The notes under the pieces are model-generated. The model had not been told where the DNA came from, made no database searches, and worked only from the letters and a program-made list of their open reading frames with translations. Made by a program: the position numbers and the translations under genes. A DNA stretch of 64,000 bases from the NCBI RefSeq assembly GCF_024979255.1, contig NZ_JANLCN010000004.1, positions 62,001 through 126,000 on the forward strand. Direction: 5' to 3'. Shown piece after piece: positions 27,701 through 35,019 of the stretch (its first letter is position 1; each line of letters opens with the position of its first letter). Source of the stretch: Herbiconiux moechotypicola (GTDB lineage: Bacteria > Actinomycetota > Actinomycetes > Actinomycetales > Microbacteriaceae).

Positions 27701-28542
27701 ATTCGGAGACCGGAGCGGTGGAGAGCGTCGACGCCGAGGTCGACGAGGTGGTGGCGCTCGTGCTCGACCACGCCATCCACTACCCGCGCGAGTCGCTCAT
27801 GGTGATCACCGCATCCCCCCGCCACGCGGTGCGGGTGCAGCAGGCGGTGCTCGCCGCGTTCGCCAAGCGCAGCGACCTCGCCGACTTCATCCTCAAGGAG
27901 CGCGCCGAGCCGTTCATGGTGGCCACCCTCGAGCAGTCGGTGGCGCAGAGCCGCGATCGCGTCATCTTCTCGGTCGGCTACGGCAAGACCGCGCACGGGC
28001 GTGTGCTCACCAACCTCGGTGGCCTCGCGAAGCCGGGGGGCGAGCGACTGCTCGCGGTGGGCATGACGCGGGCTCGCCGCTCGATGGACATCGTGAGCTG
28101 CTTCACACCGGCCGACATCGATGAGGACCGCATGAACTTCGGTGTGGTCGCCCTCCGCCAGATCCTCCAGGAAGCCGAGGCGGGTCCAACGCCCGACACC
28201 TTCTCATCGCCCGGCGACGCGCTGCTCATCGACCTCGCGCGCCGCCTCGGTGCTCGCGGACTCGAGGTGGCCTTCGAGCACCGCGGCAAGCTCACGCTGG
28301 TGGCCTCGCACGACGGCCGCGCCATCGCCATCGAGACGGATGCGGTGGTGCACTCCACCTCGCTCCGCGAGTCGCTGCGGCTGCGCCCCGACATGCTGCG
28401 CCGCCTCGGCTGGCACTACCTGCGGGTGCACTCGTTCGAGCTCTTCGCCAACCCGGAGGCCGTCGCCACCCGCATCGCCGGCGTCATCGGCGTGCGCGAG
28501 ACCAACCTCTCCCTCGTCGAGACCGCCCCCATCTCCATCTGA
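24769..28542 (+). CDS. large SF1-helicase-like protein with degenerate Walker motifs and C-terminal nuclease-like domain
   Basis: 1,257 residues from GTG (a TACGGT box lies 6 nt upstream). The architecture is that of large actinobacterial SF1 helicase-like proteins: an N-terminal domain of about 300 residues, a P-loop region, a helical insert (about 380-750), a second helicase lobe, and a C-terminal Vsr/MTES_1575-like fold with the AIETD acid motif (about 1150-1230). The P-loop reads LPGTGGTQT, so the Walker A lysine is Gly328. The expected DE(A/x) Walker B is LVDAGATTL. Motif IV-like RSYRAGGEDLAELVNHRFY is kept. The frame is intact over 3.8 kb, so this is a maintained protein that may bind but not hydrolyse ATP. 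Its cellular role is unknown. Confidence 0.75.
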   Translation: MWRADKKRETDEQTSAADSAEAAWGRTGQPADGSPLGQVYSTESLVEPARERWRDELATLGGESPLLHFDDSPRSRIELSTTHPGGLAQFITGNATLLSSLIRDELALRGARLAAGAITDKGVELRSVRGIDSVRLAIGLAEWRVTTDGIDEQFRAPVLLRPISVRRYGRDFELKLRGLPFVNPVLVAELQRQFGITVDQQALIALAAQGGVFKPQPVIDRLRSLTSHLPWFQVQPRLVVSTFADVSRAMVQDAADLAHPVLDALAGNLTSRRAVQDGYHPVDPSPQDKRAPGTDTLLLDADGEQENVIAQISGGNSLVVKTLPGTGGTQTIVNAIGALVAQNKRVLVVSPRRLSLSGIDRRLSDVGLPGVAVSPRTLRRDLIQSIGRNEKAAQPQVADVDEALVRLRSVLLDYRTSMSRVDPTLKVSVLDALRELARLALLPSPPSTTARLDRPALESLASGRAKAAKTMSRAAELGQFRYGPDDSPWYGAQFSSSDDAQRTHRLAKRLHSVELPGLLEGAYELIGQTRMRPFSTLTELGTYLRLLADLRETLDKFLPVVFDRSLTDLIAATSPRRDSPQMSSTSRRRLKALAKEYVRPGVHIGDINEALRRIQQQRTLWYRYAAAGIPPEIPVGINEVQIAFQRVTEDLALLDLPLGLVGTSKQLATLPVEELEQMLEGLAADSEVLANLQERTALLDSLREHALDPLLVDLSNRHVPEAAVADELELAWWQSVLELMLADDRALLGANTGVLDRLEGDFRLVDEAHASMNGQLLAWQLADTWSVGILDHPEEATALKTLLRSDAVSSFTLHEAAPHLGKVLAPVWLASPYEVPQITDAITFDAVVLVDAGATTLAENVGAIRRGRQVVAFGDPVTQTPSRFDIGIHPVDEQRARPGAEALEVDELHGGSALARLADLVPTLSLTRSYRAGGEDLAELVNHRFYGGKIDSLPWAGTFLGHGSLALHYVEGRGGMPDSETGAVESVDAEVDEVVALVLDHAIHYPRESLMVITASPRHAVRVQQAVLAAFAKRSDLADFILKERAEPFMVATLEQSVAQSRDRVIFSVGYGKTAHGRVLTNLGGLAKPGGERLLAVGMTRARRSMDIVSCFTPADIDEDRMNFGVVALRQILQEAEAGPTPDTFSSPGDALLIDLARRLGARGLEVAFEHRGKLTLVASHDGRAIAIETDAVVHSTSLRESLRLRPDMLRRLGWHYLRVHSFELFANPEAVATRIAGVIGVRETNLSLVETAPISI

Positions 28543-28646
28543 CGGGGTCGTGGGCCCGCGCCGCGTCGTCGCGCGCCCGAGCGTCGTCTTCCACGCCCAC
28601 CCATCTGGTGCATTGGGCGAGGCGTTGCGCGCGGCGCGGGGCGGGT

Positions 28647-28652
28647 TAGGGT
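28647..28652 (+). promoter_or_regulatory. -10 box for a leaderless transcript
   Basis: TAGGGT, 6 nt before the GTG at 28659. Confidence 0.45.
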
Positions 28653-28658
28653 GGCGGG

Positions 28659-28886
28659 GTGGATGTGCGGAAGAGCGGGCGGCGGCGGGTGTCGACGGAT
28701 GCGGTGCCGGGCAGCGACCCCACCCCTCAGGCCGGGGAGGGCTCACCCGTGCGCGCGACGGAGGACACGGACGCTGCCTGGGGCGGCGCGGCCGGGCGGC
28801 CCCGCGCATCCGGAGCCTCGGGCGCAGCGGGGCGCCCCAGCGAGAACGACGAGCGCCTGAAACGCGACGTGCCGCCCCACTGGTGA
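28659..28886 (+). CDS. small disordered protein with conserved C-terminal DERLKRDVPPHW-type tail
   Basis: 75 residues from GTG. Most of the chain is Gly/Ala/Pro-rich and probably unstructured. The tail NDERLKRDVPPHW resembles a short motif I recall at the end of small actinobacterial hypothetical proteins, which is why I keep it as a gene. Function is unknown. Its last codons and stop form one arm and the loop of a 12-bp hairpin. Confidence 0.6.
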   Translation: MDVRKSGRRRVSTDAVPGSDPTPQAGEGSPVRATEDTDAAWGGAAGRPRASGASGAAGRPSENDERLKRDVPPHW

Positions 28887-28898
28887 GGCGGCACGTCG
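28865..28898. terminator. bidirectional hairpin terminator between convergent genes
   Basis: CGACGTGCCGCC (28865-28876) pairs perfectly with GGCGGCACGTCG (28887-28898) around a 10-nt loop that contains the TGA of the small gene. It lies between that gene and the convergent mscL. No T-run follows on either strand, which is common in high-GC actinobacteria. Confidence 0.7.
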
Positions 28899-28930
28899 AG
28901 ACGGCGGACTGAGGGCACGCGGCCCGGAAC

Positions 28931-29389
28931 TCAGTGCTTCGGAACGTGGTCCGACGCGGGTGGCTCGCCGGCGGCCTCGGCACGCTGATCGGCGAGCAGG
29001 TCGCGGATCTGGATGAGCAGCTCGGTCTCGGTGGGAGGCAGCTCCTCCTTCTCCTCCTCGATCGACTCGGCGGGCGTCTTCTTGAGCGAGAACGCGGCCT
29101 TCTTGAGGTGGTTGATCGGCAGTACGAACACGAAGTAGACCACCACGGCCACCAGCAGGAACTGTATGAGCGCCCCGAGCACCGCCCCGAACTTGATCTC
29201 GGCGTCGCCGATCACCACGGTGGCCGCGTTGTCGAGGCTGTCGGCCTTGAAGATGGCGCCGATCAGCGGGTTGAACACGCTGTTGACGATCGAGTTGACG
29301 ACGGCGGTGAACGCGGCGCCGATGACCACCGCGACAGCGAGGTCGATGACGTTTCCGCGGAGGATGAACTCCTTGAATCCCTTCAGCAT
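28931..29389 (-). CDS. mscL: large-conductance mechanosensitive channel
   Basis: 152 residues, the usual length. The N-terminal MLKGFKEFILRGNVIDLAVAVVIG is the diagnostic amphipathic helix plus first pore helix. A second membrane helix (FLLVAVVVYFVFVLPIN) and a charged C-terminal helical bundle follow. It releases solutes on hypo-osmotic shock. It ends the minus-strand group mscL/zinc-ribbon/cyclo-ligase, with 10 bp to its upstream neighbour. Confidence 0.97.
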   Translation of the reverse strand: MLKGFKEFILRGNVIDLAVAVVIGAAFTAVVNSIVNSVFNPLIGAIFKADSLDNAATVVIGDAEIKFGAVLGALIQFLLVAVVVYFVFVLPINHLKKAAFSLKKTPAESIEEEKEELPPTETELLIQIRDLLADQRAEAAGEPPASDHVPKH

Positions 29390-29399
29390 GCGAACAAGC

Positions 29400-29720
29400 C
29401 TAGGGGGTGGCCCCCGACGACGAGGAGGACGGCGCCGAGGCGGGCGCGGGGGACGAGCTGCTCGAACCAGCCGACGACGAGCCGCCCGAGCCGCCGGAGT
29501 CGCCCGACGACGAGGAGCCCGACGAGCTGCCGCCGCCCGGCTTCGACCGCGAGTCGGTGCGGTAGAACCCCGAGCCGTTGAACGTCACGCCCACCGGGCT
29601 GAACACCTTGCGCAGCACGCCACCGCACGACGGGCACTCGGTGAGCGAGTCGTCGGTGAAGGACTGCTGGATGTCGAACGCGTTGCCGCACTCGGTGCAG
29701 CGGTAGGAGTAGGTGGGCAC
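29400..29720 (-). CDS. FmdB-family zinc-ribbon protein with Ser/Gly-rich tail
   Basis: 106 residues from GTG. The start PTYSYRCTECGN and the CPSCGG pair give a CxxC-x(n)-CxxC zinc ribbon. The second half is a Ser/Gly/Ala tail without predicted structure. Position and layout match mycobacterial Rv0991c (Ruc), described as a redox-regulated chaperone with the same zinc-binding Cys and disordered tail, so a chaperone role is a reasonable inference. A TAGAAT box on the minus strand ends 8 nt before the start, suggesting a leaderless mRNA. Confidence 0.85.
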   Translation of the reverse strand: MPTYSYRCTECGNAFDIQQSFTDDSLTECPSCGGVLRKVFSPVGVTFNGSGFYRTDSRSKPGGGSSSGSSSSGDSGGSGGSSSAGSSSSSPAPASAPSSSSSGATP

Positions 29721-29731
29721 GAGGAGAGATT

Positions 29732-30319
29732 CTACCGCCGGCCGAAGTGCAGGATGCGCGTGGGCGTGACCGCACCGTCGACCAGGGCGTCGTGCACCTC
29801 GCGCGGCACCTCGGGCAGCACCTCGTCGTCGAACACCACCGCGTACACGGGCGGGCACTTCTCCATCGAGCCCAGCGTGCGGTCGAAGTACCCCCGCCCC
29901 CAGCCCATCCGCGTGCCCCGCTCGTCGACGGCCGAGGCCGGGATGATGATGAGGTCGGCGTCGTTGATGGCGATCGGGCCGAGGATGCCGCCGACGGGCT
30001 CCGGCAGTCCGTAGAGCCCCTCGGTCTCGGTCTCACCGTCGCCCTCCGCCCAGTCGAGCAGGCCGTCCTGGCGGGCGATGGGCAGCAGCACCCTCCGCCC
30101 GTCGGCGAGTGCCCAGTTGAGGAAGGGGCGGGTGTTCGGCTCGAAGGAGGTGGAGAGGTAGCAGGAGATGGTGCGCGCATCCGTCTGCGTCGCCAGCTCG
30201 ATGAGGTGCTTCGTGATGCCCTCGTTCGCGGTGTCGACCACGTGCGCGGGGCGGGTGCGTCGCCGCTCGCGGAGTTCGGCGCGCAGCGCCCGCTTGTCGT
30301 ACGAGACGTCTGCTGCCAT
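29732..30319 (-). CDS. 5-formyltetrahydrofolate cyclo-ligase
   Basis: 195 residues. Conserved segments include YLSTSFEPNTRPFL, DADLIIIPASAVDERGTRMGWGRGYFDR (the nucleotide/folate site) and the central LLPIARQDGLLDW. It converts 5-formyl-THF to 5,10-methenyl-THF using ATP. The 11-bp gap to the zinc-ribbon gene suggests an operon with mscL. The start sits 6 nt after TACAAT, and galU diverges 90 bp away. Confidence 0.93.
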   Translation of the reverse strand: MAADVSYDKRALRAELRERRRTRPAHVVDTANEGITKHLIELATQTDARTISCYLSTSFEPNTRPFLNWALADGRRVLLPIARQDGLLDWAEGDGETETEGLYGLPEPVGGILGPIAINDADLIIIPASAVDERGTRMGWGRGYFDRTLGSMEKCPPVYAVVFDDEVLPEVPREVHDALVDGAVTPTRILHFGRR

Positions 30320-30325
30320 GCCGAC

Positions 30326-30331
30326 ATTGTA
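30326..30331 (-). promoter_or_regulatory. -10 box for leaderless 5-formyl-THF cyclo-ligase mRNA
   Basis: TACAAT on the minus strand, 6 nt before the ATG at 30319; it is the closest match to TATAAT of these boxes. Confidence 0.6.
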
Positions 30332-30396
30332 GGTCGACCGAGATTGCGGGAGTGTTTCACGCCGGAGCCTGGTCGTCGTCGGCCCGCGAATCTGGC

Positions 30397-30402
30397 TACT
30401 GT
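30397..30402 (+). promoter_or_regulatory. -10 box for galU
   Basis: TACTGT, 7 nt before the ATG at 30410; no ribosome site is seen. Confidence 0.5.
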
Positions 30403-30409
30403 GTATGGA

Positions 30410-31300
30410 ATGGGGACACAACTGACCAAAGCCGTCATTCCTGCCGCGGGTCTCGGCACACGCTTCCTGCCTGCCACGAAGGCCATGCCCAAGGAGATGC
30501 TGCCTGTCGTCGACAAGCCGGCGATCCAGTACGTGGTAGAAGAGGCGGTGGATGCCGGCCTGCAAGACGTTCTCGTCGTGACCGGCCGCAACAAAGCCGC
30601 CATCGAGAACCACTTCGACCGGGTGTACGAACTGGAGTCGACGCTCGAGCAGAAGGGCAAGGGCGACATGCTGCGGGTCGTCAACGAGTCGACCGCGCTC
30701 GCCGAGATGCACTACGTGCGCCAGGGCGACCCGCTGGGCCTCGGCCACGCGGTGCTGCGCTCGAAGATGCACGTCGGCCACGAACCCTTCGCCGTGCTGC
30801 TCGGCGACGACATCATCGACTCCCGCGACCCGCTGCTCAAGCGCATGCTCGAGGTGCAGCAGTCGCGCACCGCCACCGTCATCGCGCTGATGGAGGTGCC
30901 CGAGTCGATGACCCACCTCTACGGCGTCGCCTCGGTCGAGGCCACCGACGAAGACGACGTGGTGAAGGTCACCGGGCTCGTCGAGAAGCCCGACGCCGGC
31001 ACCGCCCCGTCGAACCTCGCCGTCATCGGCCGCTACGTGCTCATGCCCGAGGTGTTCGAGATCCTCGAGAACACCCCTCCCGGCAAGGGCGGCGAGATCC
31101 AGCTGACGGATGCGCTGCTCACGCTCGCCGACGACGACTCGATCGCGGGCGGCGTCTACGGCGTGGTGTTCCGCGGCCGGCGCTACGACACCGGTGACAA
31201 GCTCGACTACATCAAGGCGATCCTGCAGCTGGCCAGCGACCGCTCCGACCTGGGTCCGTCGCTCCGTCCGTGGCTGAAGGACTTCGTCGCCGGATTGTGA
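30410..31300 (+). CDS. galU: UTP-glucose-1-phosphate uridylyltransferase
   Basis: 296 residues. It has the nucleotidyltransferase signature AVIPAAGLGTRFLPATKAMPKE, the VLLGDDI metal site, VEKP, and the C-terminal GEIQLTDAL and GRRYDTGDKLDY segments. It makes UDP-glucose for wall polymers and glycolipids. It begins the plus-strand group galU/lipoprotein/acetyltransferase/GlpR-like. In mycobacteria and corynebacteria moeA (glp) directly follows galU; here it does not. Confidence 0.97.
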   Translation: MGTQLTKAVIPAAGLGTRFLPATKAMPKEMLPVVDKPAIQYVVEEAVDAGLQDVLVVTGRNKAAIENHFDRVYELESTLEQKGKGDMLRVVNESTALAEMHYVRQGDPLGLGHAVLRSKMHVGHEPFAVLLGDDIIDSRDPLLKRMLEVQQSRTATVIALMEVPESMTHLYGVASVEATDEDDVVKVTGLVEKPDAGTAPSNLAVIGRYVLMPEVFEILENTPPGKGGEIQLTDALLTLADDDSIAGGVYGVVFRGRRYDTGDKLDYIKAILQLASDRSDLGPSLRPWLKDFVAGL

Positions 31301-31335
31301 CCCGGGGCGCATGCCGCCACTGGAATACTGACGGT

Positions 31336-31734
31336 ATGAGACTCCCGAAGCTTCTTCCCGTCGTCGCCGCCGCCGCCCTCGTGGTGGTCCTCAGCGCCTG
31401 CAGCTCCACCCCGTCGAACACCTCGGAGACCCCGATCGGTGGAGACGTCATCACTCCGGTCACCATGGAGGCGAACGACCTCCAGGGGGCGACCGTCGAC
31501 CTCATCGTGGGTCAGGTGCTCAACATCAACACCGGCGACCTCGCCACCGACAGCTACACCGGCGAGGTCGCCGACACCGCCGTCGCCCGCTTCGTGCAGG
31601 GGCAGACCGGCGGCAGCGCCGAACTCAACCCCGGCGTCGAGGCGCTCGCCGTGGGTGAGACCGAGGTCACCATGACCAACGAGCAGGGCGGCATCCAGCC
31701 GCTCGAGTTCACGGTCGTCGTCACCGAGAAGTAG
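31336..31734 (+). CDS. small lipoprotein of unknown function
   Basis: 132 residues. A classical lipoprotein signal peptide (MRLPKLLPVV, hydrophobic core, lipobox LSAC) is followed by about 105 residues rich in Val, Thr and Asp with a beta-strand pattern, suggesting a single Ig-like domain. I recognise no family. It sits 35 bp after galU, where moeA/glp would be expected. An AATACT box 6 nt before the ATG suggests its own transcript. Confidence 0.75.
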   Translation: MRLPKLLPVVAAAALVVVLSACSSTPSNTSETPIGGDVITPVTMEANDLQGATVDLIVGQVLNINTGDLATDSYTGEVADTAVARFVQGQTGGSAELNPGVEALAVGETEVTMTNEQGGIQPLEFTVVVTEK

Positions 31735-31771
31735 CCCGGCCACCCGGCAGCGCGACGGGGCCACGAGGCGG

Positions 31772-31777
31772 TAGTGT
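31772..31777 (+). promoter_or_regulatory. -10 box for a leaderless transcript
   Basis: TAGTGT, 7 nt before the ATG at 31785. Confidence 0.5.
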
Positions 31778-31784
31778 TCGAGCA

Positions 31785-32435
31785 ATGTTCGTACCCACCC
31801 TCTCCGACGGCCCCGTCGCCATCCGGCCCATCCGCGTGCGCGACGCGAAGCCGCTCGAGCGCGAGCTGATGGAGAACAGGTCGTGGCTGCGCACCTGGGA
31901 AGCCACCAACCCCGGGGGCCCGATGGCCTTCGACACGCGGGCGAGCATCCGGTCGCTGCAGGCCAACGCCAGGGCGGGCCTCGGCCTGCCGTTCATCGTG
32001 GAGCACGAGGGTCGTCTGGCAGGGCAGCTCAACGTCTCGTCGATCAGCTACGGGTCGGTGGCCTCGGCCTCGATCGGGTACTGGGTGTCGGAGCGCTTCG
32101 CCGGCAAAGGCATCACTCCCGCGGGCGTGGCGCTGGCGAGCGACTACTGCTTCTTCTCGGTGGGGCTGCACCGCATCGAGATCTGCATCCGGCCCGAGAA
32201 CGGCCCGAGCCTCAGGGTGGTCGAGAAGCTCGGCTTCCGCTACGAGGGGTTGAGGCGGCGCTACATCCACATCAACGGCGACTGGCGCGACCACTTCTGC
32301 TTCGCGCTCGTGCGCGAAGAGCTGCCCGTGGGGGTGCTGCGGCGCTGGCAAGAGGGGCGGGTGCCCGTGGGTGCCGGAGTCGTGCCCGCCGAAGACCGTG
32401 AGGCGGCCAGGCGGCAGATCCCCGTCACGCGGTAG
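31785..32435 (+). CDS. GNAT-family N-acetyltransferase (RimJ/RimL type)
   Basis: 216 residues. The order of GNAT motifs is normal: IGYWVSERFAGKGITPAGVALA (acetyl-CoA loop) and IRPENGPSLRVVEKLGFRYEG. The protein aligns by position with mycobacterial Rv0995 (rimJ), so acetylation of a protein N-terminus is the likely role. It shares its neighbourhood with galU and the GlpR-like gene. Confidence 0.9.
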   Translation: MFVPTLSDGPVAIRPIRVRDAKPLERELMENRSWLRTWEATNPGGPMAFDTRASIRSLQANARAGLGLPFIVEHEGRLAGQLNVSSISYGSVASASIGYWVSERFAGKGITPAGVALASDYCFFSVGLHRIEICIRPENGPSLRVVEKLGFRYEGLRRRYIHINGDWRDHFCFALVREELPVGVLRRWQEGRVPVGAGVVPAEDREAARRQIPVTR

Positions 32436-32478
32436 CGACACGCGCCCCGTCTTCGGGGGTCGGCGGCTCGCCCGCCCC

Positions 32479-32484
32479 TACCGT
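32479..32484 (+). promoter_or_regulatory. -10 box for a leaderless transcript
   Basis: TACCGT, 6 nt before the ATG at 32491. Confidence 0.45.
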
Positions 32485-32490
32485 AGACGC

Positions 32491-33534
32491 ATGACCACGG
32501 ACTGGCTGAGCGGCGGCTTCATCATCGCGCTCGCCGCCGTGCTCTGGCTGGTGTACCTCGTGCCCTCCTGGTTCCGCAGCCGGCAGTACCTCGCCACCGA
32601 GCGCAACGCCGTGCGCCTGCAGCAGACCCTCCGCATCCTGGCCGAGACGGCCGAGGTGCCCGAGGAGGTGCGGGTCGAGGCCAACGCGCGCAGCATCGCC
32701 GAGCAGGAGCGCATCCTCAAGCACCGGGCCGCCGAGCGCGCGGCCCAGGCCGTGCCCGCCGCGATCGTCGCGGCCGACCGCATCCGTCGTTCGCGGGCCG
32801 TCACGTCGGTGGTGCTCGCTCTCTCGGTGGTCGTCGCCGTGCTGGGAGGGGTGCAGCTCGCGTCCAACGGCACGTGGTTGCTGATCGCGGTCGGGGGTGT
32901 GGTGGCGGTGGGCTGCGTCGTGATGCTCGCCACGCTCGCCAGGGCCGGCCGTCGCCTGCGGGTGCCGTTGCCCGAGGGGTTCGCGGGGGCGCACGTTCTC
33001 GAGACCGCTCCGGATGCGCGGAGCGGCACGTTCGTCATCGTCCCGCCGGCGGACGCGGGGTGGCAGACGGACGATGGCGCGGCGGACCACGCAGCGACCG
33101 CCGATCGTGCCGAGGCCATCACGGAGGCTTCCCTGCAGGGCGAGGCGCCGAGCGGCTGGGTTCCCGTGTCGATGCCCCGGCCGGCATATCTCTCGCGAGG
33201 CTCCATGGCACCGTTCGGGTCGGAGTCCTCAGACGAGCCCTTCACGGCCGCTGAGCCTGCCACTGTCGAGGCTGCAGCCACGCCGACGACCGATGCCGCG
33301 GGCCATCACGAAGACCTTCTGCGTGCCGCTGCCGAGGCAGAGGCCGCGCTGCGTGAGCGACTCCGCGTGCAGCACGAGACCGTCGCCGAGCTGCGCGACC
33401 CGGAGCCGGCGCCAGCGCCCGCGCCCGCGCCCGCCGCGCCGCCGTCGCGGTTCGCGGCCATGGGAATCCTCGACGACGACACCGCGCCCTCGTTCGACCT
33501 CGACACCGTCCTCGCCCGCCGCCGCGCCGGCTGA
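32491..33534 (+). CDS. GlpR-like (Rv0996-type) divisome-associated membrane protein
   Basis: 347 residues. One N-terminal membrane helix (GGFIIALAAVLWLVYLVPSW) is followed by a cytosolic helical stretch, two more membrane helices (about 110-155) and a long acidic Ala/Pro-rich cytosolic tail. The layout and its place after galU/rimJ match Rv0996 and corynebacterial GlpR, the membrane receptor of the gephyrin-like protein Glp that acts with FtsZ. The assignment rests on synteny and topology. Glp itself is missing from this locus. Confidence 0.65.
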   Translation: MTTDWLSGGFIIALAAVLWLVYLVPSWFRSRQYLATERNAVRLQQTLRILAETAEVPEEVRVEANARSIAEQERILKHRAAERAAQAVPAAIVAADRIRRSRAVTSVVLALSVVVAVLGGVQLASNGTWLLIAVGGVVAVGCVVMLATLARAGRRLRVPLPEGFAGAHVLETAPDARSGTFVIVPPADAGWQTDDGAADHAATADRAEAITEASLQGEAPSGWVPVSMPRPAYLSRGSMAPFGSESSDEPFTAAEPATVEAAATPTTDAAGHHEDLLRAAAEAEAALRERLRVQHETVAELRDPEPAPAPAPAPAAPPSRFAAMGILDDDTAPSFDLDTVLARRRAG

Positions 33535-33561
33535 GCTCCACGGGCCGGGCCTGACACGCAG

Positions 33562-34863
33562 ATGAGCGCGACCTCGACGACGGCGTCGATCGACCTGTCG
33601 AAGCGCGATCTCACGCTCGACCTGGCGCGGGTGTTCTGTGTGCTGCTGGTGGTGCTCATCCACCTGCTCATGGTGGGAGTCGGATTCGGGCCCGACGGGC
33701 AGGTCGCGGTGTCGAGACCGCTCGAAGAGCAGTGGTGGTTCGCTCCGGTCACCTGGGCGGGGCAGATCATGCCCCTGTTCTTCGTGGTGGGCGGATTCGC
33801 GTCGATCACGGCGTGGCGGAGCCTCGTGCGGCGCGGCGGGAGCGGTGCCGACTACGTGCGCACGCGGGTGCTGCGGCTCGCGCAGCCTGCGTTGCCTCTG
33901 TTCGTGTTCTACGCCGTGGTGATCGGCGGGGCGCGGCTCATCGGCATCGACCCGCAGCTGGTCGATCTCGCGGCGGTGGGGGCGGCGTCTCCGCTGTGGT
34001 TCCTCGCCGCGTACACCCTGTGCCAAGCGCTCGTGCCGCTGATGGTGCGCTGGCACGGCAGGGCGCCGCGGTCGACGCTCGTGGTGCTCCTGGCCGGAGC
34101 CGTGGTGGTGGATGCGCTGCGGTACTCGACGGGCATCGACGCGATCGGCCTCGCCAACCTCTTCTTCGTCTGGCTGCTGGTGCAGCAGCTCGGCTTCTTC
34201 TACGCCGACGGCTGGTTCGCCCGCCGTCGCTGGTGGGTGCTGCTGCTCATAGCCGCGGGGGCATACCTCACGCTGGTGCCGCTGACCGTGCTCGGCCCCT
34301 ACTCCGACGACATGCTCACGAACCTCAACCCGCCCACCCTGCCGCTGGTGGCGCTCGCGATCGCCCAGGCGTGCATCCTGAAGCTGATGCGCCCTGCGCT
34401 CGCGCGTCTCATGGCGACGCACGCGGCCAGAGCCGTCGTGTTCCTCGTCGGGTCGAGGCTCATGACGATCTACCTCTGGCACTTGCCCGTCATCCTGGTG
34501 CTCTCGGGGGTGGCGCTGCTCATCCCGTTCGCGAGTCCCGCGCCGGCGAGCGCGGCGTGGTGGTGGACGCGGCCGGTGATGTTCGTGCTCGTCATGGCGG
34601 CCCTGTTCGGCCTCTCGTTCCTCGTGGGCCGGTGGGAGGCGCCACGGGAGGTGGGACCGACGCCGCCGACCGCGGTGGTGGCAGTGGCGACCGTGCTGGC
34701 GTTCCTGCCGCCGTTCGCGGTGATGGAGTTCTTCATGGACCTGCCGATCGCGATCGGTGGCAGCCTCGCCCTGGGCGCCGCCGTGCTCCTCCTCGGTCGT
34801 TGGCCGGTCGCCCGCCCGGCGGCCGCACGCGGCGCGGGTGGGCGCATTGGCGCTTCGGGGTGA
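33562..34863 (+). CDS. acyltransferase family 3 membrane protein
   Basis: 433 residues with about ten hydrophobic helices. The start RDLTLDLARVFCVLLVVLIHLLM carries the His typical of the catalytic region in acyltransferase-3 proteins, and a MPLFFVVGGF segment follows. These enzymes O-acylate extracytoplasmic sugars or lipids; the acceptor is unknown. It begins 27 bp after the GlpR-like gene and may be co-transcribed. Confidence 0.88.
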   Translation: MSATSTTASIDLSKRDLTLDLARVFCVLLVVLIHLLMVGVGFGPDGQVAVSRPLEEQWWFAPVTWAGQIMPLFFVVGGFASITAWRSLVRRGGSGADYVRTRVLRLAQPALPLFVFYAVVIGGARLIGIDPQLVDLAAVGAASPLWFLAAYTLCQALVPLMVRWHGRAPRSTLVVLLAGAVVVDALRYSTGIDAIGLANLFFVWLLVQQLGFFYADGWFARRRWWVLLLIAAGAYLTLVPLTVLGPYSDDMLTNLNPPTLPLVALAIAQACILKLMRPALARLMATHAARAVVFLVGSRLMTIYLWHLPVILVLSGVALLIPFASPAPASAAWWWTRPVMFVLVMAALFGLSFLVGRWEAPREVGPTPPTAVVAVATVLAFLPPFAVMEFFMDLPIAIGGSLALGAAVLLLGRWPVARPAAARGAGGRIGASG

Positions 34864-34877
34864 TTTGGCTCTACACT
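34847..34877 (+). promoter_or_regulatory. promoter of tRNA-Ala
   Basis: TTGGCG (34847-34852) and TACACT (34872-34877) are separated by 19 bp, and the -10 box ends 26 bp before the tRNA. Confidence 0.45.
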
Positions 34878-34903
34878 GTTCAGGTTGTCGTTTCGACGTC
34901 AGC

Positions 34904-34979
34904 GGGGCTATGGCGCAGTTGGTAGCGCGTCTCGTTCGCAATGAGAAGGTCAGGGGTTCGAATCCCCTTAGCTCCACCA
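34904..34979 (+). tRNA. tRNA-Ala (anticodon CGC)
   Basis: 76 nt including an encoded CCA end. The acceptor GGGGCTA pairs with TAGCTCC, the D-stem is GCGC/GCGC, the anticodon loop TTCGCAA gives CGC, and the T-arm is AGGGG-TTCGAAT-CCCCT. It reads GCG, a frequent Ala codon here. Confidence 0.97.
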
Positions 34980-35019
34980 AACGAATCATGTTCCATGGTC
35001 GTGCTCTCGGGGGAGGGTG

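Noticed and set aside
24037-27996. 1,319-residue open frame on the minus strand
   Set aside because: It is antisense to the helicase-like gene, has an Arg/His/Gly-rich composition without domains, and arises from high GC content.
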